DNA of 64,000 bases, taken from NCBI GenBank assembly GCA_031553195.1, contig JAVBLV010000033.1, forward strand, positions 1 through 64,000, read 5' to 3'. Made by a program: the position numbers and the translations under genes. This DNA is from JAVBLV01 sp031553195. GTDB lineage: Bacteria > Bacteroidota > Bacteroidia > Bacteroidales > P3. Position 1 is the first letter of the stretch. Each line of letters begins with the position of its first letter. The notes under the pieces were generated by a model. It was not told the origin of the DNA. It was given only the letters and a program-made list of their open reading frames with translations, and ran no database searches. Of this stretch, positions 1 through 8,347 are shown piece by piece.

Positions 1-194
1 TCATGGTGGCTTTTGCATGGGCATATGTTGTTGGTGTTTTTGCTAATGAGAGTATCAAGTCTATTAGGATCCTAAATAATGGGAAAAGGGCGAAAAGCCT
101 TTTCAAATATGGACTCGAACTAATTGCATCTGTATTACTAAGTCAAAGAAATAGTGATAATTATGACATATTCAAATTTTTGTCATGTACTTAG
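1..194 (+). CDS. IS4-type transposase, C-terminal end (cut by window edge)
   Basis: Only the last 63 or so residues are in the window. They carry a hydrophobic WAY segment, the basic stretch IRILNNGKRAKSLFKYGLE and the ending FKFLSCT. From memory this is how Bacteroidetes IS4-family transposases end, with a Gly-Arg/Lys-Arg/Lys-Ala-Lys-Ser-Leu-Phe-Lys-Tyr-Gly-Leu segment close to the C-terminus. The catalytic DDE region lies outside the window, so I cannot tell whether the element is intact. The ATG at position 3 is an internal methionine, not a start. The AT-rich 80 bp downstream should contain the right end of the insertion sequence, but I could not identify its inverted repeat without the left end. 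Confidence 0.75.
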   Translation, partial: MVAFAWAYVVGVFANESIKSIRILNNGKRAKSLFKYGLELIASVLLSQRNSDNYDIFKFLSCT

Positions 195-273
195 CAATAA
201 TTTACATAAATGACATGAATAATGTGGGTTAAACTAATTTATGACCAGTACTTATTTTGTTTTTGATTTACAT

Positions 274-306
274 AAAAAAGGCCGCAAAAGAATTTCGCAG
301 CCTTTT
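274..306 (-). terminator. Intrinsic terminator of the first HU gene
   Basis: Read on the minus strand, AAAAGGCTGCGAAA pairs with TTTTGCGGCCTTTT (two G-T wobbles) and is followed by a T run. It lies about 25 bp after the HU stop codon. Confidence 0.85.
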
Positions 307-330
307 CTGTGTGTCGTTGAAGTAGAAGAC

Positions 331-594
331 TTATGCTTGTAATTCGCTACCTGCTTTAAATTTAACGACTTTTTTTGCAGGAATTTTAATTTCCGCTCCT
401 GTTCTTGGGTTACGACCTTTTCTTGCTTGTTTTTGAACAACAGAAAAAGTTCCAAAACCTACGAGAACAACTTTATCGCCTTGTTTAACAGCAGTTGTAG
501 TTGCTGTAATGAAAGCGTCTAATGCTTTTTTTGCGTCAACTTTTGTTAAGTTAGCTTCAGAAGCTATTGCATCTACCAATTCAGCCTTGTTCAT
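331..594 (-). CDS. hup: HU family DNA-binding protein
   Basis: An 87-residue HU protein, a dimeric histone-like protein that bends and compacts the nucleoid. The N-terminal helical part (MNKAELVDAIASEANLTK) is followed by the beta-arm region with GFGTFSVVQKQARKGRNPRTG, which contains the family signature and the PRTG tip near residues 63-66 that inserts into DNA. Length is normal. It is monocistronic: a minus-strand -7 box lies about 50 bp upstream and a strong terminator follows. A second, more diverged HU gene lies at 10571-10861, so this organism has at least two. This copy is closest to the canonical HU sequence. Confidence 0.95.
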   Translation of the reverse strand: MNKAELVDAIASEANLTKVDAKKALDAFITATTTAVKQGDKVVLVGFGTFSVVQKQARKGRNPRTGAEIKIPAKKVVKFKAGSELQA

Positions 595-641
595 GATAAA
601 AAATTTAAATGTTAATAATGGTTTTTTTGTATTACTGCTTG

Positions 642-649
642 CAAAAATA
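642..649 (-). promoter_or_regulatory. Putative -7 box (TATTTTTG) for the first HU gene
   Basis: Minus-strand TATTTTTG matches the Bacteroidetes primary sigma -7 consensus TAnnTTTG and lies 48 bp upstream of the HU start. No clear -33 TTTG was seen. Confidence 0.5.
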
Positions 650-720
650 TGTATTTATTCATTACGCTGTGAAAAAAAAAGGCCAAAAAAATGAATTTCA
701 CCGTATTTTTCTTTACGTCA

Positions 721-1695
721 TTACTCTGAAATCTCCAGAAACACGCATGAATATTGGGATAGATGGGTACCTCTTAAAAATTCATTAATTCCCATTTTTT
801 TTTTCCCATTTTGCTGTAATTCCAGTATTCTTATATATCCGCGAGGGATAGAAACCTTTAAATAAGACTTATTGTCGGTAAAAATACAGCCTAAATTTGT
901 CGAATTTTCGGTTTCCTCGTACAGTGCTTCATAAATTTTAAGAGATAAGATATCTTCGTTATCCTGGATAATTTGAGTTGTTGCAGCCGGATAAGGAGAT
1001 AATCCTCTTATATGGTTAATAATTTGTTCTCCAGGTTTGTTCCAATTAATCCGGCACATTTCTTTGTAAAGTTTGGGCGCAGATTTTAACGTTTGAACCT
1101 TTTCTTGCGGAATCGGATTAATTGATTTGTTTAAAATGGCGTCAATTGTTCTTAAAACAAGTTTGGAGCCTATTTCTTTTAATTTGTCATGTAGTTGTCC
1201 GGCAGTTTCTTGCACCGATATATTTGTCTTTTCCGCAAGCAAAATGGAGCCTTCGTCAATTCTGTCGTTTAGAAAAAATGTAGTGACGCCGGTTTCTTTT
1301 TCGCCGTTTATAATAGCCCAATTAATCGGAGCAGCGCCTCTGTATTGAGGCAAAAGAGAGGCATGCAAGTTAAATGTTCCCAACGCAGGCATAGACCAAA
1401 CTTCCCGGGGGAGCATCCTAAATGCTACCACTACTTGCAAATCGGCTTTTAAGTCGGCTAATTGTCGTAAGAAGTCCGGAGATTTTAAATTCTCGGGTTG
1501 TAGTAATAATAAATTTTTTTCCAAAGCGTATTTTTTTACTTCCGATTCGGAAATGTTCCGGCCTCTCCCGGCCGGTTTATCTGTTGACGTAACGACTCCA
1601 ACAACGTTATACCCCTCCTCTACAATAGACCGTAAAGATGAGACTGCAAATTCCGGAGTTCCAAAGAAAACAATTCTCAATGATTTTTTATCCAT
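721..1695 (-). CDS. fmt: Methionyl-tRNA formyltransferase
   Basis: 324 residues, normal length. It formylates Met-tRNA(fMet) with 10-formyltetrahydrofolate for translation initiation. The N-terminal Rossmann-like domain opens with FFGTPEFA (10-17). The catalytic Asn-His-Asp set is visible as N109 and H111 in FNLHASLLPQYRGAAP and D147 in DRIDEGS. The C-terminal third is the OB-like tRNA-binding domain. It is the last gene of the rpoN-led minus-strand run, 33 bp after ribH, and probably belongs to the same transcript. Confidence 0.96.
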   Translation of the reverse strand: MDKKSLRIVFFGTPEFAVSSLRSIVEEGYNVVGVVTSTDKPAGRGRNISESEVKKYALEKNLLLLQPENLKSPDFLRQLADLKADLQVVVAFRMLPREVWSMPALGTFNLHASLLPQYRGAAPINWAIINGEKETGVTTFFLNDRIDEGSILLAEKTNISVQETAGQLHDKLKEIGSKLVLRTIDAILNKSINPIPQEKVQTLKSAPKLYKEMCRINWNKPGEQIINHIRGLSPYPAATTQIIQDNEDILSLKIYEALYEETENSTNLGCIFTDNKSYLKVSIPRGYIRILELQQNGKKKMGINEFLRGTHLSQYSCVFLEISE

Positions 1696-1728
1696 TTCTT
1701 ACTTAATTGGCAATAGGAGAGCGTCATT

Positions 1729-2217
1729 TTATATTGTTTTGTTAATCGCCCCCATTTTTAGGGCTGTGATCGCCGCTTCAATTCCTTTATTTCCATGTTT
1801 CCCTCCCGAACGGTCGAGGGCTTGTTGTAAATTGTCCGTAGTTAAGACCCCGAAAACAACAGGAGTATCATGTTTAAAGCTTACTTGAAGAATTCCATTG
1901 GCGACAGCTTGGCAAATGAATTCAAAATGACGCGTTTCGCCTTGTATTACGCAGCCCAAGCAAATAATTGCATTAAATCTACTTTCCTGCAACATTAAAT
2001 TGGCGCTTATGGGGAGTTCAAAGCTTCCTGGAACGTATTGTATCTGGATATTTTGTTCTTCAACCCCGTTTTCCAATAGCGTTACATAGGCTCCGTTGAA
2101 TAAAGCGCCGGTTATTTCTTTGTTCCATTCCGAAACAACTATCCCTATTTTTAAAGTATTTCCATTAGGAATATCGTTGGGATTATATGTTGAGAGGTTC
2201 TTAAGCTCTGTAGCCAT
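1729..2217 (-). CDS. ribH: 6,7-dimethyl-8-ribityllumazine synthase
   Basis: 162 residues. It condenses 5-amino-6-ribitylaminouracil with dihydroxybutanone phosphate in riboflavin synthesis. Family motifs are VPGSFELP (62-69), the ICLGCVIQGETRHFEF segment with the catalytic histidine near 97, and the C-terminal GxLT region with the glycine-rich RSGGKHGNKG loop. It starts 1 bp after the M23 peptidase gene stops, so the two are translationally close. No other riboflavin genes are nearby. Sitting beside a LysM/M23 gene is a cofactor gene carried in a housekeeping operon. Confidence 0.96.
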   Translation of the reverse strand: MATELKNLSTYNPNDIPNGNTLKIGIVVSEWNKEITGALFNGAYVTLLENGVEEQNIQIQYVPGSFELPISANLMLQESRFNAIICLGCVIQGETRHFEFICQAVANGILQVSFKHDTPVVFGVLTTDNLQQALDRSGGKHGNKGIEAAITALKMGAINKTI

Positions 2218-2218
2218 T

Positions 2219-3214
2219 TTATTGTATTCGTATTTTTTGTTTATTATTAAGTTTTGCAGATTTCAGTCCGTTCAACTTCTTAAGCGTATTTTCCGAAACG
2301 CCATACTTCTTTGAAATAGATTTTAATGTTTCTCCTTCTGAAACAATGTGATATCGGCTGATCATGGCATCGGGCATTTTAGGCAATGCCTGAGTTTCCG
2401 CTTTGTCTTCGCGGAATGTGTAGTAACCTCTTGATAACTTGGATGGAGGTTGTATGCCGAAATATGTTTTGTCGAGATATAGTCTATTCGATCGGAGCGT
2501 AAATTTTTCAAAATCGAGTATCCATTCGGGGTCAAAAGCTTCGTATTGGAATCTGACTTCGAAGTGTAGGTGAGGTCCTGTAGACCTGCCGGTACTGCCG
2601 CCAAGTCCTATCACATCTCCGGCTTTTACAATTTGCAAAGGTTCGACTTTTATTTTGGATAAATGTCCGTAAACAGTTTCCAAACCGTTATAATGTCGAA
2701 CAACAACCAAATTTCCATAATTTCCTAACGGACGCGCTATGCGAACTACGCCGTCGAAACAACAATAAACGGGATCGCCCGTATTCAATAATATATCTAC
2801 GCCTCTGTGGGGACGGTTCCATCTCATACGCCATCCGTAATCGGATGTTTTTTTGTTTTTGACCGGAAATACAAACGGATTATCGTTTCTTTTCACTAAT
2901 TGAACAACAATTTCATCAGGAAGGGAATCAAAAACATTTTCGAGCAGCCGGACTTTTTTATCGTCAAAATTATTGCGATACCAGATGAAAGAAGGGGAGG
3001 GGTGAACGCCTTCTTCAAAAAAGATTTTATCGATGATTTCGGTTTCAAAAATCACAACCGAATCAATCATATCTTTTTGTCTCTCTATAGAATCGTTTAT
3101 TCTTTGAGAGAAATTATTTTTTGTATTCTTACCTTTATTTTTCGTTTTTTGAGCAATGGCTAAATGGCTGCAAACCATAAAAACCATAATTAAAAAGAAA
3201 TATTTTTTTGTCAT
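2219..3214 (-). CDS. Secreted M23 metallopeptidase with C-terminal LysM domain
   Basis: 331 residues with an N-terminal signal peptide (hydrophobic residues about 5-21, ending AIA-Q). The peptidase M23 (LytM) domain spans roughly residues 115-225. It contains the zinc motifs HRGVD (first ligands His and Asp) and HLHFEV, plus the usual GDPVYCCFDGVVRIA and GLETVYGHL segments, so the active site appears intact. The last 45 residues are a LysM peptidoglycan-binding domain (YHIVSEGETLKSISKKYGV). It is inferred to cleave peptide cross-links in the cell wall. It overlaps the upstream PAP2-like gene by 4 bp (ATGA) and abuts ribH. Confidence 0.92.
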   Translation of the reverse strand: MTKKYFFLIMVFMVCSHLAIAQKTKNKGKNTKNNFSQRINDSIERQKDMIDSVVIFETEIIDKIFFEEGVHPSPSFIWYRNNFDDKKVRLLENVFDSLPDEIVVQLVKRNDNPFVFPVKNKKTSDYGWRMRWNRPHRGVDILLNTGDPVYCCFDGVVRIARPLGNYGNLVVVRHYNGLETVYGHLSKIKVEPLQIVKAGDVIGLGGSTGRSTGPHLHFEVRFQYEAFDPEWILDFEKFTLRSNRLYLDKTYFGIQPPSKLSRGYYTFREDKAETQALPKMPDAMISRYHIVSEGETLKSISKKYGVSENTLKKLNGLKSAKLNNKQKIRIQ

Positions 3215-3825
3215 AAAGCAATTGAGCAGATTGAAATAGACAACAAAAAACCTAATAAATATCCGAAATATACTTCTCTGGAATTATGCATTTTTAGCTT
3301 TAATTGAGAATAGCAAACAAAGCCTGAAATAATAATGACCGCCAATATGGAAAGTATCATTACCAAGTTGTATCGGATGGACAAAGATAATAAAAATCCG
3401 GTTAAACTCCCAATTCCTGCCGTATGAGCGCAAATATTCATCCGAAAATTAATAATAAGTAAAGAGAGTCCGACAGAAAAAGCCAAAATAGGAATTATTT
3501 TTATTTCTGTCCCCAAATTTGTTTTTTGGAATAGAAAGATCAATAGCGCGAAAAAAATAATAGAGTTCGCGTAAGGCAGAAATTTTTCCTCTTGCCTCTC
3601 AAGAGTAATTGAGGAGATCGTTTTCCTGAAATACATTACCAAAATAATGATAAGAGGAAATATAAATGTTCCCGCCAAGGTATATTGGAGTAAAAGTAAT
3701 TTTGTGGATAACGACAAATAATAACCGTAAGGGAATCCGCTCCATAGCAATAGTATCATTGCGTAAGTCGGGATAAGCAAAGGATGAAACAAAAATGAAA
3801 TTATTTTGGCAACAATTTGTTTCAT
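3211..3825 (-). CDS. Multi-pass membrane protein, PAP2-like
   Basis: 204 residues with about six hydrophobic helices. The segment NICAHTAGIGSLTGFLLSLS and the later HNSREVYFGYLLGF look like the spaced His-containing motifs of PAP2-type lipid phosphatases (an SxxxH-like and an SRxxxxxH-like motif), but the match is partial and the active site is not convincing. I would treat it as a conserved Bacteroidetes membrane protein of unknown activity. It overlaps rpoN (upstream) and the M23 gene (downstream) by 4 bp each, so the three are co-translated. Confidence 0.75.
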   Translation of the reverse strand: MKQIVAKIISFLFHPLLIPTYAMILLLWSGFPYGYYLSLSTKLLLLQYTLAGTFIFPLIIILVMYFRKTISSITLERQEEKFLPYANSIIFFALLIFLFQKTNLGTEIKIIPILAFSVGLSLLIINFRMNICAHTAGIGSLTGFLLSLSIRYNLVMILSILAVIIISGFVCYSQLKLKMHNSREVYFGYLLGFLLSISICSIAL

Positions 3826-5279
3826 ATTTTTTTGGAAGACGTGTTTTTCACTTCTTTTCGTAAACGTCCTACGGGGAAATTTAACGATTCCCTATACTTG
3901 GTTACGGTTCTTCTGGCTAAAGGGAATCCTTTCGCGTTTAAAATTTCGGTAAGTTCTTCGTCGGTTAACGCCTTCTGCTTGTCTTCGTTTTCAATACATT
4001 CAATAAGCACAGATTTAATGCTTTCAACGGCAACGTTTTTTCCTTCGGTATTGGTATATGATTTGGAGAAGAAATCTTTTAGTAAAAACGTGCCGAAATG
4101 AGTTTGGGCATATTTTTGATTTACAACACGCGAAATAGTTGAAATATCGAGATTGGTAATAGTTGAAATATCTTTCAACAACATAGGTTTTAGTTTCGAA
4201 ATATCGCCATTGATGAAGAAATCTTTTTGATAATTGATGATTGACTTCATTGTTAATTTTAATGTTTCTTGACGCTGTTTAAGTATTTCGATAAACCATT
4301 GGGCAGAACTCATTTTGTCTTTTATAAAAAGAATTGCTTTTTTGTCCTCGTCTGTTTTCTTCTTGCTTTTGCCCATCTGCTGTAGCATATCCGAATAATA
4401 CTTACTGACTCGTAGTTTGGGAATATATTTATTATTTAATGTAAATTCCACTCGATTACCGCTTAAATAAACGATAAAATCAGGAATAATATAATGTCCT
4501 ATTTTCCCCGAATCAAAAATACTGCTACCGGGTTTTGGATTTAATTTTACAATTTTATCCAATGCTATTTTTAGTTCCGATTCCGACAGGCCTAAAATTT
4601 TTGTAATCTTGTCGTAATGTTTTTTAGTGAAACTATCATAACACTGTTCAAGAATATTGATTGCATTTTTTGTTTTATCGGTTTGAGGCTCCAGCCTTTT
4701 AAGTTGGATTAACAAGCATTCCTGTAAATTTCGAGCGGCCACCCCCGAAGGATCAAAGGTTTGGATTATTTCAAGAATTTGGTTTATTTCGGCAAGATTT
4801 GTTTGGATGTTGTACCGGAATAGGAAATCATTTGTCATGGCGTTCAAATCCCGGTCTAGATAACCTGCATCGTCGATATTTCCGATTAATTCTTCGCCTA
4901 TTGTTTTTTGTTTTTCCGATAAATCTTGCAGATCTAATTGTTCGTGCAAAAATTCTTGAAGCGTTTTTCCTAGAGGAGCTCCAATTTCTTTTGGCTCGTC
5001 ATTATCATAATTATTGCTTTTAAACCGATAGTTGGGAGTATTGTCTTCTCCCGAATAATCCCGAAGATCGAAGCCCTTTTCTTGTTCCTCTTTGAACGAT
5101 TCGACGGAGCCGGAGTCGATGTTTACATTCTCGTCTTCCTCCAATAATGGGTTTTTTTCTATTTCTTCTTTAATAGTTTGTTCTAAAGACACAGTGGGCA
5201 CATGCAACAATTTCATCAACATGATTTGTTGTGGAGATAATTTTTGTTGTATGGAAATCCGTTGCTTTTGAGAAATCAT
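3822..5279 (-). CDS. rpoN: RNA polymerase sigma-54 factor
   Basis: 485 residues, normal length. The N-terminal glutamine-rich activator-interaction region (LSPQQIMLMKLLHVP, 15-29) is followed by an acidic linker (about 45-95), the core-binding domain, and the C-terminal DNA-binding part. The RpoN box (ARRTVTKYRESLNFPVGRLRK, near 455-475) is present in slightly diverged form. It directs transcription from -24/-12 promoters and needs an AAA+ activator; none is encoded in the window. It is the first gene of a run of five overlapping or close genes. Confidence 0.95.
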   Translation of the reverse strand: MISQKQRISIQQKLSPQQIMLMKLLHVPTVSLEQTIKEEIEKNPLLEEDENVNIDSGSVESFKEEQEKGFDLRDYSGEDNTPNYRFKSNNYDNDEPKEIGAPLGKTLQEFLHEQLDLQDLSEKQKTIGEELIGNIDDAGYLDRDLNAMTNDFLFRYNIQTNLAEINQILEIIQTFDPSGVAARNLQECLLIQLKRLEPQTDKTKNAINILEQCYDSFTKKHYDKITKILGLSESELKIALDKIVKLNPKPGSSIFDSGKIGHYIIPDFIVYLSGNRVEFTLNNKYIPKLRVSKYYSDMLQQMGKSKKKTDEDKKAILFIKDKMSSAQWFIEILKQRQETLKLTMKSIINYQKDFFINGDISKLKPMLLKDISTITNLDISTISRVVNQKYAQTHFGTFLLKDFFSKSYTNTEGKNVAVESIKSVLIECIENEDKQKALTDEELTEILNAKGFPLARRTVTKYRESLNFPVGRLRKEVKNTSSKKI

Positions 5280-5448
5280 TTCGGAGTATTGTGTTTCAAA
5301 TTAGTTTAGCTAACCCAGATTAGTGACGAATAAAACTTAAAAACCTACAGAAATTGCGTTTATTCAAAACTTTGAAGAAATCAGTGATTTCGAAAAATGT
5401 CGAGGGTCAAAATATTCAATGACGCTCATAATGACCTTAGTATTTCGT

Positions 5449-5493
5449 ATAGAGAACCTTTAATGGTAATCTTGTGTGGTTCTCTATTTTTTG
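5449..5493 (+). terminator. Terminator-like hairpin with no plus-strand gene upstream
   Basis: ATAGAGAACC (5449-5458) pairs perfectly with GGTTCTCTAT (5478-5487), followed on the plus strand by TTTTTTG. Both flanking genes (rpoN and asnS) read on the minus strand, where the hairpin is not followed by a T run. Either it ends an unannotated plus-strand transcript from 5280-5448 or it is a structure between asnS and rpoN. Confidence 0.5.
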
Positions 5494-5518
5494 TCAGATT
5501 TTATTATTGAATCTCGCA

Positions 5519-6925
5519 TTAAAACTCAGCATTTTTGGGCGTTCGGGGGAAAGGGATTACATCGCGGATATTCGACATTCCGGTAATAAACAAAATCAAT
5601 CGTTCAAATCCCAATCCGAATCCGCTATGGGGAGCCGTCCCGAATTTACGCGTTTCTAAATACCACCAAATATCTTTAGGGAGAATTTGCAATTCGTCAA
5701 TCCGGCGATTTAATTTTTCATAATCTTCTTCACGTTGAGAGCCTCCGATAATTTCTCCTATCTTTGGGAAAAGAACATCCATAGCCCTGACTGTTTTTCC
5801 ATCCTCATTTTGTTTCATGTAAAAGGCTTTTATTTCCTTAGGATAATCTGTCAGAATTACAGGGCAATTAAAATGTTTTTCGACCAAGTAACGTTCATGT
5901 TCCGATTGTAAATCAATTCCCCAACGGACAGGATATTCAAATTTTTGTTCAGAAGCTATTAAAATATCAACAGCTTCGGTGTAAGAAAGCCGGATAAATT
6001 TATTCTCCAAAATAAAATATAACCTGTCCATTAATTCGGCGTCATACATTTTGGCTAAAAATTCCAAGTCGTCGGAGCAGTTGTTTAACGCATAACGAAT
6101 CAGATATTTAAGGAAATCTTCGGCCAAATTCATATTGTCGACAATATCGTAAAAGGCCATTTCGGGTTCTATCATCCAAAATTCTGCTAAATGTCTTGGC
6201 GTATTTGAATTTTCTGCACGAAAAGTAGGTCCGAAGGTATAAATTTTCCCTAATGCTAAAGCGCCCAGTTCCCCTTCCAGTTGCCCCGAGACAGTTAAAT
6301 TTGAATGTTTTCCAAAGAAATCTTCTTCGTAATTTACTTTTCCTTCCGGCGTCTTGGGTAAATTCTCAAGATTTAAAGTTGTTACTTGAAACATGGCGCC
6401 GGCTCCTTCAGCATCGGAAGCAGTAATGATGGGAGTATGTAAATAATAAAACCCATTCATGTTGAAGTATTCGTGAATAGCGTAGGCCATTGCATGACGA
6501 ATGCGTAAAACAGCGCTGAAAGTATTTGTCCGCGGCCGTAAGTGGGCAATTTCCCGCAAAAATTCCAACGTATGTCCCTTTTTTTGCAAGGGATAGGTTT
6601 CTGAATCGCAAACGCCGTAAATAGCAATTTCTTTTGCTTGAATTTCTACCCTTTGTCCCTGCCCTTCAGATTCTACCAAAATACCATTTACAGAAACGCA
6701 ACTTCCGGTAGTGATTTTCTTTAAAGTTTCCTCTTCAAAATTCTCCAGATCAACTACTATTTGCAGATTATGGATTATTGTTCCATCATTCAAGGCAATA
6801 AAAGCTACGTTTTTATTACCTCGTCGGGTTCGCACCCATCCTTTTACATTAATTTCTTTACCAATTAAATCGGGGTTGTCAAATTTTAAAAGTTGTTTTA
6901 TTTCAAATCTTTTTAGCGTTTCCAT
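5519..6925 (-). CDS. asnS: Asparaginyl-tRNA synthetase
   Basis: 468 residues from the ATG at 6925; an upstream in-frame TTG (6934) adds three residues but is less likely. It is a class II synthetase: an N-terminal OB-fold anticodon-binding domain (VKGWVRTRRGNKNVAFIALNDG, about 25-46), motif 2 (TFRAENSNTPRHLAEFWMIEPE) and motif 3 at the C-terminus (GFGLGFERLILFITGMSNIRDVIPFPRTP). The AsnRS-type ending PRTPKNAEF distinguishes it from AspRS. It lies 86 bp after the guanylyltransferase stop, with a GCGTCTA/TAGACGC hairpin at 6976-6996 between them. Confidence 0.96.
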   Translation of the reverse strand: METLKRFEIKQLLKFDNPDLIGKEINVKGWVRTRRGNKNVAFIALNDGTIIHNLQIVVDLENFEEETLKKITTGSCVSVNGILVESEGQGQRVEIQAKEIAIYGVCDSETYPLQKKGHTLEFLREIAHLRPRTNTFSAVLRIRHAMAYAIHEYFNMNGFYYLHTPIITASDAEGAGAMFQVTTLNLENLPKTPEGKVNYEEDFFGKHSNLTVSGQLEGELGALALGKIYTFGPTFRAENSNTPRHLAEFWMIEPEMAFYDIVDNMNLAEDFLKYLIRYALNNCSDDLEFLAKMYDAELMDRLYFILENKFIRLSYTEAVDILIASEQKFEYPVRWGIDLQSEHERYLVEKHFNCPVILTDYPKEIKAFYMKQNEDGKTVRAMDVLFPKIGEIIGGSQREEDYEKLNRRIDELQILPKDIWWYLETRKFGTAPHSGFGLGFERLILFITGMSNIRDVIPFPRTPKNAEF

Positions 6926-6975
6926 AATAGACAATTCAATTATCTGTATTTATTTTTAGTATTTGATATTTTTTG

Positions 6976-6996
6976 GCGTCTACTTTATATAGACGC
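6976..6996. other. Short perfect hairpin between manC and asnS
   Basis: GCGTCTA and TAGACGC form a 7-bp stem with a 7-nt loop. It is not followed by a T run in the direction of transcription (minus), so it is a weak terminator at best. It could sit in the asnS leader. Confidence 0.4.
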
Positions 6997-7020
6997 AGGT
7001 TGAAGTATTATAAAAATCAT

Positions 7021-8100
7021 TTATAAAAATTTCTCTCCCTTTTCAACTTCAACGTCGCTTACAAATTTGCGAATCTGTTGTTCTTGATCTTTCTTACATA
7101 TTAGTAAAATATCGTCTTCCTCTATAACAATAAAATCTTCCAGGCCTTGTAGAACGGCTAATTTATGCTTAGGCATGGTAATTATGCAATCTTTCGTATC
7201 ATAGGTCATTACGTTCTTTCCTACGATTGTGTTTAAATTTTTGTCTTTTTCACGTACTTCGTACAGTGAAGCCCAAGTTCCAACATCGGACCATCCAAAG
7301 TCAGAAACCATTACATATACATTCTGAGCTTTTTCCATAATCCCGTAATCAATCGAGATAGAGGGACAGATGGTATATGTCTCTTCTATTTTTGCCTCCG
7401 TTATTTCGCTGGACAGGGGTCTGAATACTTCAAGAATTTCAGGCAAATGCTCTGAAAAGGCTTTTGTGATGCTTTTTAAAGACCAGATAAAAATACCCGA
7501 GTTCCAGAGGAAATCGCCGTCTTTTAGAAATTTGACAGCCATTTCATAGCAGGGCTTTTCAGTAAAAGTGATTACTTTTCTTAATTCCCGGTTAGTTTCT
7601 AGTACTTGATTTTCGTTAAATTGTATATATCCATATCCAGTGTTCGGATAAGTAGGTTTTATCCCCAGCGTAAGCAGCCAATCATTCTGTTCGCTAACGT
7701 TTAACGCTGAATTAAGTATTTCCACAAACCGGTCTTCATTTATGATAACCTGATCCGAAGGCGCTACAATAATATTAGCGTCAGGATTTATATTTGAAAT
7801 GATTTGATTGGCGAAAGCGATACAAGGAGCCGTATTTCTTCTGGCCGGTTCGCATAAAACCTGATACTCTCCGAGCCCGGGAATTTGTTCATGAACCAAA
7901 TTCCTGTACATCAGATTAGTTACAATAAATATATTTTCGCGAGGGCATATTTTTTCAAAACGACGGAATGTTTGTTGAATTAAAGTTTCTCCTATTCCTA
8001 GTACATCAATAAACTGCTTAGGGCGTGAAATTCTACTCATAGGCCAGAAACGGGTGCCGATTCCGCCAGCCATTATTACACAAAAATTGTTCTTATTCAT
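7021..8100 (-). CDS. manC: Mannose-1-phosphate guanylyltransferase
   Basis: 359 residues. A nucleotidyltransferase that makes GDP-mannose from mannose-1-phosphate and GTP for glycan synthesis. The signature AGGIGTRFWPMSRISRPKQF (11-30) holds the glycine-rich nucleotide loop and catalytic Arg and Lys. IDYGIMEKA and DFGWSDVGTW are the typical sugar-phosphate-binding motifs. It has the short form, lacking the C-terminal phosphomannose isomerase domain of bifunctional enzymes. It is monocistronic or weakly linked to asnS, with a -7 box about 50 bp upstream. Confidence 0.93.
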   Translation of the reverse strand: MNKNNFCVIMAGGIGTRFWPMSRISRPKQFIDVLGIGETLIQQTFRRFEKICPRENIFIVTNLMYRNLVHEQIPGLGEYQVLCEPARRNTAPCIAFANQIISNINPDANIIVAPSDQVIINEDRFVEILNSALNVSEQNDWLLTLGIKPTYPNTGYGYIQFNENQVLETNRELRKVITFTEKPCYEMAVKFLKDGDFLWNSGIFIWSLKSITKAFSEHLPEILEVFRPLSSEITEAKIEETYTICPSISIDYGIMEKAQNVYVMVSDFGWSDVGTWASLYEVREKDKNLNTIVGKNVMTYDTKDCIITMPKHKLAVLQGLEDFIVIEEDDILLICKKDQEQQIRKFVSDVEVEKGEKFL

Positions 8101-8146
8101 GGGCTTTTCATATGTTCATTGTGAAAAATAGTTGATAATCTCTTTG

Positions 8147-8154
8147 CAAATATA
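8147..8154 (-). promoter_or_regulatory. Putative -7 box (TATATTTG) for manC
   Basis: Minus-strand TATATTTG fits TAnnTTTG, 47 bp upstream of the manC start. Confidence 0.5.
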
Positions 8155-8277
8155 CCTAAAAAAATTGGTTTTAAACAGTCTATAGATCAACCATGTTACG
8201 TGTTGACGTCTATTTTAAAAAAAATATTTGAATTATGCAATTGAAAAAACGAAAGCTTAACATGTTCACTAAAAATA

Positions 8278-8320
8278 TCGCCCTCGTCTTCTTCGTCTGA
8301 AACTTTGAAAATGAGGGCGA
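8278..8320 (-). terminator. Intrinsic terminator of the RNase G gene
   Basis: Read on the minus strand, TCGCCCTC pairs with GAGGGCGA across a loop of about 27 nt, followed by TATTTTTAG. It lies 27 bp after the rng stop. Confidence 0.75.
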
Positions 8321-8347
8321 CTATAAAGATTTGAAAATAAAGAATAT

